Below, one piece after another: positions 26,271 through 35,523 of a DNA stretch of 64,000 bases. This DNA comes from Desulfobacteraceae bacterium (GTDB taxonomy: Bacteria; Desulfobacterota; Desulfobacteria; Desulfobacterales; SURF-7). The DNA lies in contig QZKS01000031.1 of NCBI GenBank assembly GCA_003599865.1, forward strand, positions 1 through 64,000, read 5' to 3'. The stretch's first letter is position 1, and each line of letters starts with the position of its first letter. Below the pieces are notes generated by a model, which worked only from the letters and a program-made list of their open reading frames with translations, did not search any database and had not been told where the DNA came from. A program made the position numbers and the translations under genes.

Positions 26271-28400
26271 ATGGACAGAATCAATGCCATTTTTTCACCG
26301 GAATCAGTTGCCATATTAGGTGCTTCAACCACTCCAGGCAAGGTCGGGCATGATATTTTCCAAAATATTCTGCGCGGCGGATATACGGGAACACTCTATC
26401 CGGTAAATCCGAAAGCCAAATCCATTCAGTGCATCAAAGCCTATCCCACCATCCTGGATATTCCGGATCCGGTGGATCTGGCCATGATCATCCTGCCTCC
26501 CCCGGCTGCCCTGACAGCGGTTGAGGAATGTGTGATCAAAAAGGTGAAAGGAATCGTGATTGTTTCCGCAGGCTTCCGGGAAGTCGGCGGAGAAGGGCTG
26601 AAAATCGAAAATAAAATTATCGCCCTCTGTAAAGAGGCCGGAATCCGTGTAGTCGGTCCGAACTGCCTGGGAGTGATCAATCCCCATAAAGATATCCGCC
26701 TGAATGCCAGTTTTTCCGCCAGAATGCCCAATGCCGGGAACATCTCCTTTATTTCTCAAAGCGGTGCATTGTGTACGGCGGTTCTGGATTTTGCAGCAGA
26801 TCGCGGATTCGGATTTTCAAAGTTTATTTCCATTGGAAACAAGGCGGATGTCAATGAACTGGATCTCCTGCGGTATCTTCACGAGGACCTGCATACCGAA
26901 GTCATCATGATCTATATGGAGGAACTCCGGCAAAGCGGTCAGACATTCATAAATACGGTGAAGGAAATCACTTCAGGAGACCGCCCCACCCCCATACTGG
27001 TCATTAAATCCGGCCGTACTTCAGCCGGTGCGGAAGCTGCCGCATCCCATACCGGTTCTCTTGCGGGAACGGAAGGACTTTATGATGCGATTTTTGATGA
27101 GGCCGGCATCATCCGGGTTGATTCTGTTGTTGAACTGTTTGATTACGCCAATGCGTTTGCCGTTAAAAAATTTCCGACCGGCAACAAGATTGCCATTGTC
27201 ACCAATGCCGGAGGGCCGGGAATTGTGGCCACCGATATGACCGTAACCTCCGGGCTTCAGCTGGCAAAATTCAGCGAAGAGACCATTGAGGTTCTGGCCA
27301 GCCACCTTCCGCCCACCGCCAATATTCATAATCCGGTGGATGTGATTGGAGACGCTGCCCAGGATCGATACGAGAACGCATTAAATGCGGTGATCCGGGA
27401 TGAAAATGTACATGGCGCGCTGGTGATATTAACCCCGCAATCCATGACAAACGCAATCGGGACGGCGGAAGTGATTGTAAAGATCGCGAAGAATTCCCCC
27501 AAGCCCATTGTCTGCTGCTTCATGGGGATCGTTGATGTCTCCGCCGGCGTGAAATACCTTCAGAAAAACAACATTCCGGTTTACAAATTTCCGGAAAACG
27601 GCGCCAGGGCCCTGGGAAAACTGTATAGTGCAACCCGATGGTTGAACCGGCAGAAACTGGCACAGTTTGAACTGCATCATGATAAAGATCATGCAGATGA
27701 AATCATCCAAAAATGCATGAATGAAGGCCAGACCTATCTGGGAGAGCTTGACGGGCTGGAAATCCTACAATGTTACGGCTTCAAAATCCTGCCGACCATC
27801 CTGGCCGAAAATGAAAACCAGGCCATGGAAATCGCCGACGGCATGGGATATCCGGTGGTCATGAAAATCGTATCTCCCCAGATCATTCATAAATCCGATG
27901 CCGGCGGCGTCAAGGTAGGCATGAAGACCCGGGAGGATGTTCGTACAACCTTTAGCGAAATCATCAGCAATGCAAAAGCCTATAACCCGGATGCACGGAT
28001 TCAGGGTGTACTGATTCAAAAACTGGCTCCTTCCGGCAATGAGGTGATCCTCGGGATGAACCGGTATAAAGGCCATGGACCCCTGGTCATGTTTGGTCTG
28101 GGAGGCGTTTTTGTCGAACTGTTCAAAGACGTTGTTTTTCGTCTGGCACCCATTGGCCGGAACAATGCCAGAAGAATGGTGCGAAGTATCAAAAGCTTCC
28201 CCCTGCTGAACGGATTCCGCGGGAAGCCCAAAGCCGATCTTGAAATCATTCATAAATTGTTGGTCAGCCTGTCCGATCTGGTGATTAATCATCCGGAAAT
28301 CAAGGAGCTGGATATCAACCCGCTGCTGGTCCATCCCGAAGGAAAAGGAGCGACCGTCGCGGATGTCCGAATTATTTTAAGCCCCCCGGAACCGGAGTAA
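26271..28400 (+). CDS. ADP-forming acyl-CoA synthetase, fused alpha/beta chain
   Basis: These enzymes make ATP from acetyl-CoA or other acyl-CoA with ADP and phosphate, or run in reverse. The 709-residue chain has a CoA-binding domain (about 1-130, SVAILGAST), succinyl-CoA-ligase-like domains with the phosphohistidine motif AASHTGSLAG, and a C-terminal ATP-grasp domain (about 485-705) with MKIVSPQIIHKSDAGGVKVG and ELDINPLLV. AGGAG lies upstream. The neighbouring korDABC supplies acyl-CoA, so a role in fermentative or oxidative energy gain is a fair inference. Confidence 0.9.
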   Translation: MDRINAIFSPESVAILGASTTPGKVGHDIFQNILRGGYTGTLYPVNPKAKSIQCIKAYPTILDIPDPVDLAMIILPPPAALTAVEECVIKKVKGIVIVSAGFREVGGEGLKIENKIIALCKEAGIRVVGPNCLGVINPHKDIRLNASFSARMPNAGNISFISQSGALCTAVLDFAADRGFGFSKFISIGNKADVNELDLLRYLHEDLHTEVIMIYMEELRQSGQTFINTVKEITSGDRPTPILVIKSGRTSAGAEAAASHTGSLAGTEGLYDAIFDEAGIIRVDSVVELFDYANAFAVKKFPTGNKIAIVTNAGGPGIVATDMTVTSGLQLAKFSEETIEVLASHLPPTANIHNPVDVIGDAAQDRYENALNAVIRDENVHGALVILTPQSMTNAIGTAEVIVKIAKNSPKPIVCCFMGIVDVSAGVKYLQKNNIPVYKFPENGARALGKLYSATRWLNRQKLAQFELHHDKDHADEIIQKCMNEGQTYLGELDGLEILQCYGFKILPTILAENENQAMEIADGMGYPVVMKIVSPQIIHKSDAGGVKVGMKTREDVRTTFSEIISNAKAYNPDARIQGVLIQKLAPSGNEVILGMNRYKGHGPLVMFGLGGVFVELFKDVVFRLAPIGRNNARRMVRSIKSFPLLNGFRGKPKADLEIIHKLLVSLSDLVINHPEIKELDINPLLVHPEGKGATVADVRIILSPPEPE

Positions 28401-28401
28401 T

Positions 28402-28992
28402 TTGGATACCCTCTATCCGGTCATACTGTCCGTGCCGCCGGACAAACAACAATTGAAAGGACGGGAAAAAGTTCATTTCCTGAGTCACTATGCAAGGGTT
28501 GCGGCGGAGCGGTCGGCAAAAAAAAGCGGCCTCCGCCTCACGGAATTTATCAAAAATCCAAAAGGCGTTCCCTTGCCCGCCATGGGATATTGGTGGTCCG
28601 TCAGTCATAAACCGGAATATGTTGCCGGCGTGGTCTCCCGGGGAAAAATCGGAATCGATCTGGAAAAGATCCGGCCTTACACAGCCGGGCTTGAAAAAAA
28701 GGTGGCGGATGAAACGGAATGGGCGATCTATCCTGTTGCCCGATCCGACCTGCTTTTCCGGTACTGGACCGCCAAAGAGGCTGTCCTGAAATTGATGGGA
28801 ATCGGGCTTGCCGGCCTTTCCTCCTGTAAGATTCAAAAGGAGACCTCGGACAATCATATGACTGTCCGATTTCAGGATCAGCACTTTCAGGTTGAGCATA
28901 TCACATTTGACAATCATATCGCCGCTGTTGTAACAGATTATCACACCCGTATTGAATGGATCTTTGATGATCCGGAAGAGATCAATATATGA
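28402..28992 (+). CDS. Sfp-type 4'-phosphopantetheinyl transferase
   Basis: The 196-residue protein attaches phosphopantetheine to carrier proteins. It shows the three family motifs in order: WWSVSHKPEYV, GIDLEKIRPY (metal-binding Asp) and FRYWTAKEAVLKLMGIG with the catalytic Glu-Lys pair. The TTG start lies one base after the upstream stop, and the end overlaps the radical SAM gene by four bases. Which carrier protein it serves is not shown by the window; no polyketide or peptide synthetase is nearby. Confidence 0.82.
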   Translation: MDTLYPVILSVPPDKQQLKGREKVHFLSHYARVAAERSAKKSGLRLTEFIKNPKGVPLPAMGYWWSVSHKPEYVAGVVSRGKIGIDLEKIRPYTAGLEKKVADETEWAIYPVARSDLLFRYWTAKEAVLKLMGIGLAGLSSCKIQKETSDNHMTVRFQDQHFQVEHITFDNHIAAVVTDYHTRIEWIFDDPEEINI

Positions 28993-30167
28993 CGACCATT
29001 GCAAATCCCCCGGAACACACTGTGGAAGGATACTCGGGATTCGAGCAGGGTCCCATAAGGCCGCCCAGCGAGGCGCACAGCCTGCTGATCCGGGTCACCC
29101 GGAACTGCCCCTGGAATCGCTGCACCTTCTGCCCGGTTTACAAAGGCAGCAGGTTTTCCCTTCGGCCGGTAGAACATGTGCTGCAGGACATTGACCTGGT
29201 GCATCGACATGTCGGGCTTCTGCAAAACCTGGGAAGCAAAACAGGCCGCGTGGAGCGATCGGATATCGGCAAGGCGGCCCAGGGCATGAATCCGGGAGAA
29301 ATGCAGGCATTTCAAGCGGCCATCCACTGGATCAACTCCGGAATGGAATCCGTCTTTCTCCAGGATGCCAACAGCCTGATCATCAAACCCCGGGACCTCA
29401 CCCGGATACTCCGGCATCTGAAAGACCGGTTCTCATGGGTAAAACGGATTACCTCCTATGCAAGATCCCATACCATTGCCCGAATCCGTGATGAGGACAT
29501 GAAGGATTTCCATGATGCCGGTTTGAATCGAATTCATATCGGCCTCGAATCCGGAGCGGATGATGTATTAAAAATGGTGCAAAAGGGCGCTACGCAGGAA
29601 ATCCATATCCAGGCAGGGATCAAGGTAAAAAAAGCCGGAATTCAGCTCTCCGAGTATGTCATGCCGGGCCTGGGCGGGAAAAAACTTTCCCGATTGCATG
29701 CTCTTGAAACCGCTGAAGCGCTGAACCGGATCAATCCGGACTTTATCCGTCTGCGGACCCTGGCCATTCCCAATCATGTGGAATTATACGATGCCTATGA
29801 AAAGGGAACATTTGAAAAATGCACGGACAAAATGATGGCCGAAGAAATCCGGCTGTTCATTCAGAATCTTTCCGGCATCACCAGCACCATCAAAAGTGAT
29901 CATATCCTGAACCTGTTCGAAGAAATCGAAGGCCGTCTGCCGGAGGAAAAGGAAAAGATGCTCCGGGTTCTGGATGATTTTCTGAACATGCCTCCGGAAC
30001 GGCAGATGATCTACCAGGTCGGCAGAAGACTGGGACAATTTTCCCGGCTGAAAGACCTGGAAAACCGCATGGCTTTTGAGCAGACAGAGCAGACATGCAG
30101 GAAGCTGGGTGTGACGCCGGAAAATGTGGATGCCATGATTGATGAACTCATGAAGCGTTTTATATAA
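28989..30167 (+). CDS. Radical SAM protein with CX4CX2C cluster motif
   Basis: The 392-residue protein has a TRNCPWNRCTFCPVYKG motif near residue 40. The cysteines are spaced C-x4-C-x2-C instead of the classical C-x3-C-x2-C, a spacing found in a YgiQ/COG1032-like subgroup. NRIHIGLESGADDVL and YVMPGLGG segments resemble other SAM-radical TIM barrels. Its C-terminal 100 residues are helical. The substrate is unknown. It is overlapped by the PPTase gene and followed 18 bases later by korD, so it may be cotranscribed with both. Confidence 0.8.
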   Translation: MTTIANPPEHTVEGYSGFEQGPIRPPSEAHSLLIRVTRNCPWNRCTFCPVYKGSRFSLRPVEHVLQDIDLVHRHVGLLQNLGSKTGRVERSDIGKAAQGMNPGEMQAFQAAIHWINSGMESVFLQDANSLIIKPRDLTRILRHLKDRFSWVKRITSYARSHTIARIRDEDMKDFHDAGLNRIHIGLESGADDVLKMVQKGATQEIHIQAGIKVKKAGIQLSEYVMPGLGGKKLSRLHALETAEALNRINPDFIRLRTLAIPNHVELYDAYEKGTFEKCTDKMMAEEIRLFIQNLSGITSTIKSDHILNLFEEIEGRLPEEKEKMLRVLDDFLNMPPERQMIYQVGRRLGQFSRLKDLENRMAFEQTEQTCRKLGVTPENVDAMIDELMKRFI

Positions 30168-30185
30168 CAGGAAAAGGAATCCTCT

Positions 30186-30395
30186 ATGGGGAAACCAAAA
30201 TTAAAAGAACTGCATATCCGGCAGGACTGGTGCAAAGGCTGTGGAATCTGTGTTCATTTCTGTCCCCAAAAGGTTCTTGAACTTGACGACAAGGACAAGG
30301 CCTTTGCCGCCAGGCCGCAAGACTGCATCAGCTGCAGACTCTGTGAGCTGAGATGTCCGGATCTTGCCATTGAAGTGGAGACGGAAGAGGAATAA
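30186..30395 (+). CDS. korD: 2x[4Fe-4S] ferredoxin subunit of 2-oxoacid:ferredoxin oxidoreductase
   Basis: The 69-residue protein has two complete cluster motifs, CKGCGICVHFCP and CISCRLCELRCP, and nothing else. It is the delta subunit of a KorDABC-type complex that moves electrons from oxidative decarboxylation to ferredoxin. The large subunit gene follows 43 bases later. Confidence 0.93.
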   Translation: MGKPKLKELHIRQDWCKGCGICVHFCPQKVLELDDKDKAFAARPQDCISCRLCELRCPDLAIEVETEEE

Positions 30396-30438
30396 CGCAG
30401 GCGTACCGGAATGTATAATCCGCCCAAGGATCATTGAC

Positions 30439-31587
30439 ATGAAGAATGACATAAAATTTGTCCAGGGTAATGAAGCATGTGTTGAGGCCGCATTGTATGC
30501 AGGGCTTGATTTCTTTGCCGGATATCCGATTACTCCTTCGACCGAGATCGCCGAGCACATGGCTGTCAGGCTGCCGCAAATCGGAGGAAAATTTCTTCAA
30601 ATGGAAGATGAGATCGCCTCCCTGTGTGCGATTATCGGAGCATCCCTGACCGGAAACAAAGTCATGACCGCCACAAGCGGTCCGGGATTCTCCCTGATGC
30701 AGGAAGCACTGGGCTATGCGATTATGGCGGAGATCCCATGCGTCATCGTGAATGTTCAGCGAGGCGGTCCGTCGACCGGACTGCCGACCCATGCGAGCCA
30801 GGGCGACATCAATCAGGCGAGGTGGGGAACGCATGGAGACCATGGCATTATCGCGTTGACGGCTTCCAGTCACCAGGATCTGTTCGATATCACCATCGAG
30901 GCTTTCAATCTTGCGGAAACCTACCGGACGCCGGTTCTCCTGATGCTGGATGAAATTATCGGGCATATGCGGGAGAGGCTCTTTGTTCCCAAGCCCGGAA
31001 AAATTCCACTGGTGAGCCGTCTGAAAACATCGGTCAAACAAGGGGTGGACTACCATCCTTATCTTCCCCGGGAGGACGGACGACTGCCCATGTCCGATTT
31101 TGGCGGTGTTCACCGGTACAATGTCACCGGACTGTTCCATGACATGTGGGGATTTCCCACCGACAATCCCCAGATCGTTCACGGGCTTCTTCGCCATCTT
31201 CTGGATAAAATCAACAACAACGTGCACCTGATTGCCAAATACAAGGAATATTTCCTGGAAGATGCCACAACCATTCTGGTATCCTATGGATCATCCGCCC
31301 GATCCGCTCTTCATCTGGTAAAGAACAGAAGAAACCGGGGAGAACGGCTGGGACTCCTGGAACTGCAAACCCTCTGGCCGTTCCCCTATGGGATTATCCG
31401 TGAAAAATGCGCGCACGCCCGGCATGTCATTGTGGTGGAAATGAATATGGGCCAGATCGTCCGGGAGGTGAAGATCGCGGTTGAAGATCCGGAAAAAGTA
31501 TTTCTGGCCAACCGGATTGATGGAGGGTTTATCACCCCGACGGACATTCGCAATATCATCCGGCTGATTCAGGGAAAGGGGGTCTGA
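30439..31587 (+). CDS. korA: 2-oxoglutarate (2-oxoacid):ferredoxin oxidoreductase, alpha subunit
   Basis: The alpha chain carries the pyrimidine-binding part of the thiamine-diphosphate site. The 382-residue protein has FFAGYPITPSTEIAEHMA, a conserved glutamate in MEDEIASL, and TSGPGFSLMQEALGYA, with the RGGPSTGLPTHASQGD loop. The start at 30439 follows AAGGA; an open frame runs back into korD but is not supported. 2-Oxoglutarate is the likely substrate from the subunit layout, though related enzymes accept branched or aromatic 2-oxoacids. Confidence 0.93.
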   Translation: MKNDIKFVQGNEACVEAALYAGLDFFAGYPITPSTEIAEHMAVRLPQIGGKFLQMEDEIASLCAIIGASLTGNKVMTATSGPGFSLMQEALGYAIMAEIPCVIVNVQRGGPSTGLPTHASQGDINQARWGTHGDHGIIALTASSHQDLFDITIEAFNLAETYRTPVLLMLDEIIGHMRERLFVPKPGKIPLVSRLKTSVKQGVDYHPYLPREDGRLPMSDFGGVHRYNVTGLFHDMWGFPTDNPQIVHGLLRHLLDKINNNVHLIAKYKEYFLEDATTILVSYGSSARSALHLVKNRRNRGERLGLLELQTLWPFPYGIIREKCAHARHVIVVEMNMGQIVREVKIAVEDPEKVFLANRIDGGFITPTDIRNIIRLIQGKGV

Positions 31588-31589
31588 AC

Positions 31590-32393
31590 ATGGCCATCAA
31601 AGATTATCTGCGGGAACGGTTTTTTCCTCACATGTGGTGTCCCGGATGCGGACATGGCACGGTACTGAACGGCATGCTCCGGGCCATTGAAAATCTTGCA
31701 CTCGAAAAAAACGACATTGTCATGGTTTCCGGTATCGGCTGCTCCGCCCGCATCACCGGATATGTGGATTTTCATACCCTTCATACCATCCATGGCCGTG
31801 CCCTTGCCTTTGCCACCGGTGTCAAGATGAGCCGTCCGGATCTGAACCTCATCGTACCCATGGGAGACGGTGATGCGCTTGCGATCGGCGGAAATCATTT
31901 CATCCATGCCGCCAGGCGGAATATCGACATCACGGCCATCATTATGAACAACCGGATCTACGGCATGACCGGCGGACAGTTCTCCCCTCTCACCGGATAC
32001 GGGAAAATGGCAACCACAGCACCCTATGCCAATATCGACCATGCCTTTGATACGGTTTCCCTGGCCATCTCCGCAGGCGCAACCTTCGTCGCCCGGACAA
32101 CCACCTATCATGTAAAACAACTGACGGATATCATCCAAAAAGCCATTCAGCATAAAGGATTTTCCGTGGTGGAAGTACTGACCCAGTGCCCTACGTATTT
32201 CGGACGGAAAAACAAGGAGGGCGGTGCGGTTGAGATGCTGGAAAATTATAAAAACAGCACTACGCCGGTCGGCTCCCAAGCCGGTCAGGTAAATCCGGAC
32301 CTGATTGAACGCGGTATTTTTGTCGAAAAACAAATGCCGGAGTACTGCAGTGAGTACAGCAAAATTATCCAAAAAGCCGTGAAAAGGAAATAG
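31590..32393 (+). CDS. korB: 2-oxoglutarate (2-oxoacid):ferredoxin oxidoreductase, beta subunit
   Basis: The beta chain binds the diphosphate of thiamine diphosphate. The 267-residue protein opens with WCPGCGHGTVLNGMLRAIE, has GIGCSARITGY, and the metal-binding GDGDALAIGGNHFIHAARRN followed by NNRIYGMTGGQFSPLT. It begins two bases after korA and ends two bases before korC. Confidence 0.95.
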   Translation: MAIKDYLRERFFPHMWCPGCGHGTVLNGMLRAIENLALEKNDIVMVSGIGCSARITGYVDFHTLHTIHGRALAFATGVKMSRPDLNLIVPMGDGDALAIGGNHFIHAARRNIDITAIIMNNRIYGMTGGQFSPLTGYGKMATTAPYANIDHAFDTVSLAISAGATFVARTTTYHVKQLTDIIQKAIQHKGFSVVEVLTQCPTYFGRKNKEGGAVEMLENYKNSTTPVGSQAGQVNPDLIERGIFVEKQMPEYCSEYSKIIQKAVKRK

Positions 32394-32395
32394 CG

Positions 32396-32941
32396 ATGGA
32401 AAAATGCAGAATCGTCATGTCAGGTTCCGGTGGTCAGGGCGTGATCACGGCATCGGTCATCCTTGCGGAAGCGGCTGTTCTTTATGAAGGTCTGATTGCG
32501 GTGCAATCCCAGGCATACGGCCCGGAAGCCCGGGGTGGAGCGGCACGATCCGATGTCATCATTTCCGATTCCGAGATCAACTTTCCCAAGGTAACCCAGC
32601 CCAACGTGCTGGTTTGTCTCACGCAGTTGGCGTACAACAAATTCGTTCCCATGATCCGCCCGGGCGGACTGCTCCTCACCGATACCCGCTATGTAAAAAC
32701 AGAACGAAAGGCGGATGCCCGACAGATCGAACTGCCCATGTACACTCAGATCATGGAAACAATCGGAAACCCGGTTGTTCTCAATATCTGCATGCTTGGC
32801 GCCTTGATCCGTCTTCAAAAAATCGTCAAGCCGGAGTCCATCATGAAGGTTCTGGAAACAAGGCTGCCGGCCAATTTTATGCAAATGAATCAACAGGCTC
32901 TTGAACTGGGAATTTCCCTTGGTGAAAGTGCCCTGCAGTAG
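32396..32941 (+). CDS. korC: 2-oxoglutarate (2-oxoacid):ferredoxin oxidoreductase, gamma subunit
   Basis: The gamma subunit completes the KorDABC complex. The 181-residue protein has SGSGGQGVITASVILAEA, the QSQAYGPEARGGAARSDVIIS motif and a C-terminal NPVVLNICMLGALI segment, as in the POR/KOR gamma family. Its end overlaps the first start candidates of hemW. Confidence 0.94.
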   Translation: MEKCRIVMSGSGGQGVITASVILAEAAVLYEGLIAVQSQAYGPEARGGAARSDVIISDSEINFPKVTQPNVLVCLTQLAYNKFVPMIRPGGLLLTDTRYVKTERKADARQIELPMYTQIMETIGNPVVLNICMLGALIRLQKIVKPESIMKVLETRLPANFMQMNQQALELGISLGESALQ

Positions 32942-34103
32942 CAAAGAGTCTTCTGCCGGCATCCTTCCGGGAGGGATATATATCCATGTCCCCTTTTGCA
33001 TTCAAAAATGCCTGTACTGCGACTTCTATTCCATTACCGACTTGTCTGTTGCCGATGACTTCCTCCATGCCGTCCAAACGGAAATCAGACTCCGAAACAA
33101 AACAGACAATCTTTTTGATACCATCTATATCGGCGGCGGAACCCCGTCTGCGCTGAAACCTCTCAAAATCAAAACAATCCTGAAAGCCGTCTTCTCCTCG
33201 TTTGCCATTGCAAGGAATGCGGAAGTCACCATGGAAATCAATCCGGGAACTGTTGATTCGGCGGATCTGACGGCGTACCGGAAAATGGGGATCAACCGGC
33301 TGAGCATCGGGATACAATCTTTTTTCGAAAGCAATCTCCGGTTTCTGGGAAGAATCCATACTGCCGGGGATGCCGAAAAAACCATCACGGCTGCCCGCAG
33401 CGCAGGCTTTACCAATATCAGCCTGGATCTCATTTCCGGTCTTCCCGGACAGACTGAAAAATCGTGGATCAACGACCTGGAACAGGCGCTCCTGTTTTCT
33501 CCGGAACATCTGTCCTGCTATATGCTGACCTACGAACCCGGCACCCCACTGGATCGGAAACGCAAAAAAAACCTGTTTACGCCACTTGAAGACCCAAAAG
33601 CAGGATCGCTTTTTTCCATCACCGGGCAATTTCTATCCCGGAATGGATATCAACAATACGAAATATCCAATTATGCCCGGTCGGAAACATTCTATTCAAA
33701 ACATAACCGGAAATACTGGCGGTTTCATCCCTATCTCGGGTTCGGGCCGTCTGCTCATTCCTTTTCGGATCATGTCCGATCCTGGAATCATCGGAGTGTG
33801 GAAACCTATATCGAAAATCTCGGCCGGGAAATACTGCCGGTGGAAAATACGGAAATTTTAAACAGGGAACAACAGATCATGGAGTTCATCTATCTGGGAC
33901 TTCGGCAGACAGACGGCATCTCCATGGATGACTTTTATCGGCAATTCGGCAAACGGTTTGAAACCGTCTTTTCCGGCACGATCACCTTCCTGGAAAATCG
34001 GCAATGGCTTCAGACAAAAGAAGGGAAATGCTTCCTCACTCCTTCCGGTATGCTTCTGCTCGACAGCATTGCCGATATGTTTCTCCAGAACGAACCATTA
34101 TAA
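32901..34103 (+). CDS. hemW: Radical SAM heme chaperone HemW
   Basis: HemW is a CPO-like radical SAM protein that binds heme and delivers it to hemoproteins; the older name was oxygen-independent coproporphyrinogen III oxidase-like. The product of about 400 residues has GGIYIHVPFCIQKCLYCDF with the C-x3-C-x2-C cluster motif, IGGGTPS, and GLDLISGLPGQ-like and YLGFGPSAHSF segments. It lacks the extended N-terminus of true HemN. The start is uncertain: TTG at 32901, GTG at 32922 and GTG at 32928 all overlap korC and none has a good ribosome site. Confidence 0.92.
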   Translation: MNWEFPLVKVPCSSKESSAGILPGGIYIHVPFCIQKCLYCDFYSITDLSVADDFLHAVQTEIRLRNKTDNLFDTIYIGGGTPSALKPLKIKTILKAVFSSFAIARNAEVTMEINPGTVDSADLTAYRKMGINRLSIGIQSFFESNLRFLGRIHTAGDAEKTITAARSAGFTNISLDLISGLPGQTEKSWINDLEQALLFSPEHLSCYMLTYEPGTPLDRKRKKNLFTPLEDPKAGSLFSITGQFLSRNGYQQYEISNYARSETFYSKHNRKYWRFHPYLGFGPSAHSFSDHVRSWNHRSVETYIENLGREILPVENTEILNREQQIMEFIYLGLRQTDGISMDDFYRQFGKRFETVFSGTITFLENRQWLQTKEGKCFLTPSGMLLLDSIADMFLQNEPL

Positions 34104-34109
34104 CCTGAA

Positions 34110-34347
34110 AGGGCATAAGCGCTAACTTAACAATTCACCATTAATTATTGATTATTATAATATGATAGATCTATGTTTACAAAATTACCAAAACAGAAAT
34201 AATGAATTCATAAAAATCCGAATTCCGTCACTCTGTTGCAAACTGTTGCAAACCGGAGTCCGAAATCTGATGAAATTAATGAAAAAATAATAATCAATAA
34301 TCAATTGTTAATTATCAATAATTAATTTAACTTAGCGCTTATGCCCT
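34110..34347. mobile_element. MITE-like element with 16-bp terminal inverted repeats
   Basis: AGGGCATAAGCGCTAA (34110-34125) is matched exactly in inverted orientation by TTAGCGCTTATGCCCT (34332-34347). A TTAATTATTGATTATT-like segment and its reverse extend the symmetry inward for about 40 bases. The 238-bp element has no reading frame and a core related to the 145-bp repeats at 42.0 and 45.9 kb. It sits between convergent hemW and the DUF2333-like gene. No clear target-site duplication is visible. Confidence 0.65.
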
Positions 34348-34390
34348 CAAAGGGAGGAATAATAAGGAAGCTCCCTTAATCCATTTGGAA

Positions 34391-35479
34391 TCAGGTTGAC
34401 AGCGTCTTGATCAGAACATCAATATAAAAACGGGCATGACTGATATGCGCTGCCATGTTGGCGCGATGGTTGGCGGAAATACTGCTCAGATCGCTGTCCA
34501 GAATGACGGTCGGTGAAATATGAGTTGCGTGCTCTAATGATTCAATAGCATGCTCAAGTTCTTTCAGGCAGTTTCGCCTTTCAATGGTCGGATAAAAATC
34601 TTTCTCGACGGCATCCAGGATCGGAATCATGGCACTGGCAACGCCTTTGGCATAAAAGAAATAATTATCCGCCTTAAAAAAGCTGACCTTGCTCCCATCC
34701 TCTTCCCGCATCTTCACCAGATTGTCATCACAACTTCCCAGAAGGCTTTCAAATTCCCGAAAAAGCGGAATCAGGTTGTCGGCTCTCGTAAAGAACCGGG
34801 CCTCCCCTTTTTTCAACTTCTCTGCGTATCTTTCCAGCTCTTCCAGGCCGTCATTGTATCTTCCCTCTGAGGACGGGAACATGAAGCTTTCCGCTTCAAT
34901 CACAAAACAGGTGCTTCTTGCATTTTCAAGATTTTTATCAAAAGAGGAAGCGGCCCCGGTTCGGGAGATATTTTCCGTCAGCTTTTCAACCGTCCGCCTG
35001 GTGACTTCAATCACGCCGAGCTGGAAATTGTTCACATTGTCGGTTACGAAACTGAACACATCGTTCGGCCGCCAGCCCCAGAACCGGTCGGACAGTTCAT
35101 AGCGAAGCGGTCCGATCGTTGCTTCCACAAATGCTACGCCGACAGGAACCTCAATAGACAGATCCTTATCTTCCTGCTTTCCCTTGCCGGCAACAGTTTT
35201 GGCTGCCGATGCAAGGCTGCCGGAATGACTTTCCTTGGCGGCGGTTGCAGGAGAAGCGGCTGATTTCTGAGATGCATCATGGGACGCATTTACAGTGACG
35301 GCCTGATTTCCTTCTTCATTTCCGGAACCTTGAAGTTTGGGGTAAACCCCCAGAATCAGACCACCCGCCAGAATGATGATCACAAGAAGTGAAATGCCAA
35401 TGATGATCTGCTTTGTTGCAAAACCACCGCTTCCGATGATGCCTGCTATCCTTTGGTTCATGCTTCCTTGATTTTCCAT
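34391..35479 (-). CDS. DUF2333-like membrane protein
   Basis: The product of about 362 residues has one N-terminal membrane helix (about 24-44), a Ser/Ala/Lys-rich linker, and a large soluble domain containing RYELSDRFWGWRPNDVFSFVTDNVNNFQLG, which fits DUF2333. Its function is not established. The start at 35479 follows a GGGGTGA ribosome site; an open frame extends 16 codons further upstream. It lies 44 bases after selB on the same strand. Confidence 0.75.
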   Translation of the reverse strand: MENQGSMNQRIAGIIGSGGFATKQIIIGISLLVIIILAGGLILGVYPKLQGSGNEEGNQAVTVNASHDASQKSAASPATAAKESHSGSLASAAKTVAGKGKQEDKDLSIEVPVGVAFVEATIGPLRYELSDRFWGWRPNDVFSFVTDNVNNFQLGVIEVTRRTVEKLTENISRTGAASSFDKNLENARSTCFVIEAESFMFPSSEGRYNDGLEELERYAEKLKKGEARFFTRADNLIPLFREFESLLGSCDDNLVKMREEDGSKVSFFKADNYFFYAKGVASAMIPILDAVEKDFYPTIERRNCLKELEHAIESLEHATHISPTVILDSDLSSISANHRANMAAHISHARFYIDVLIKTLST

Positions 35480-35523
35480 GATCACCCCATAATACTTTTT
35501 GTCATTAACCCCGAAACAAACCC

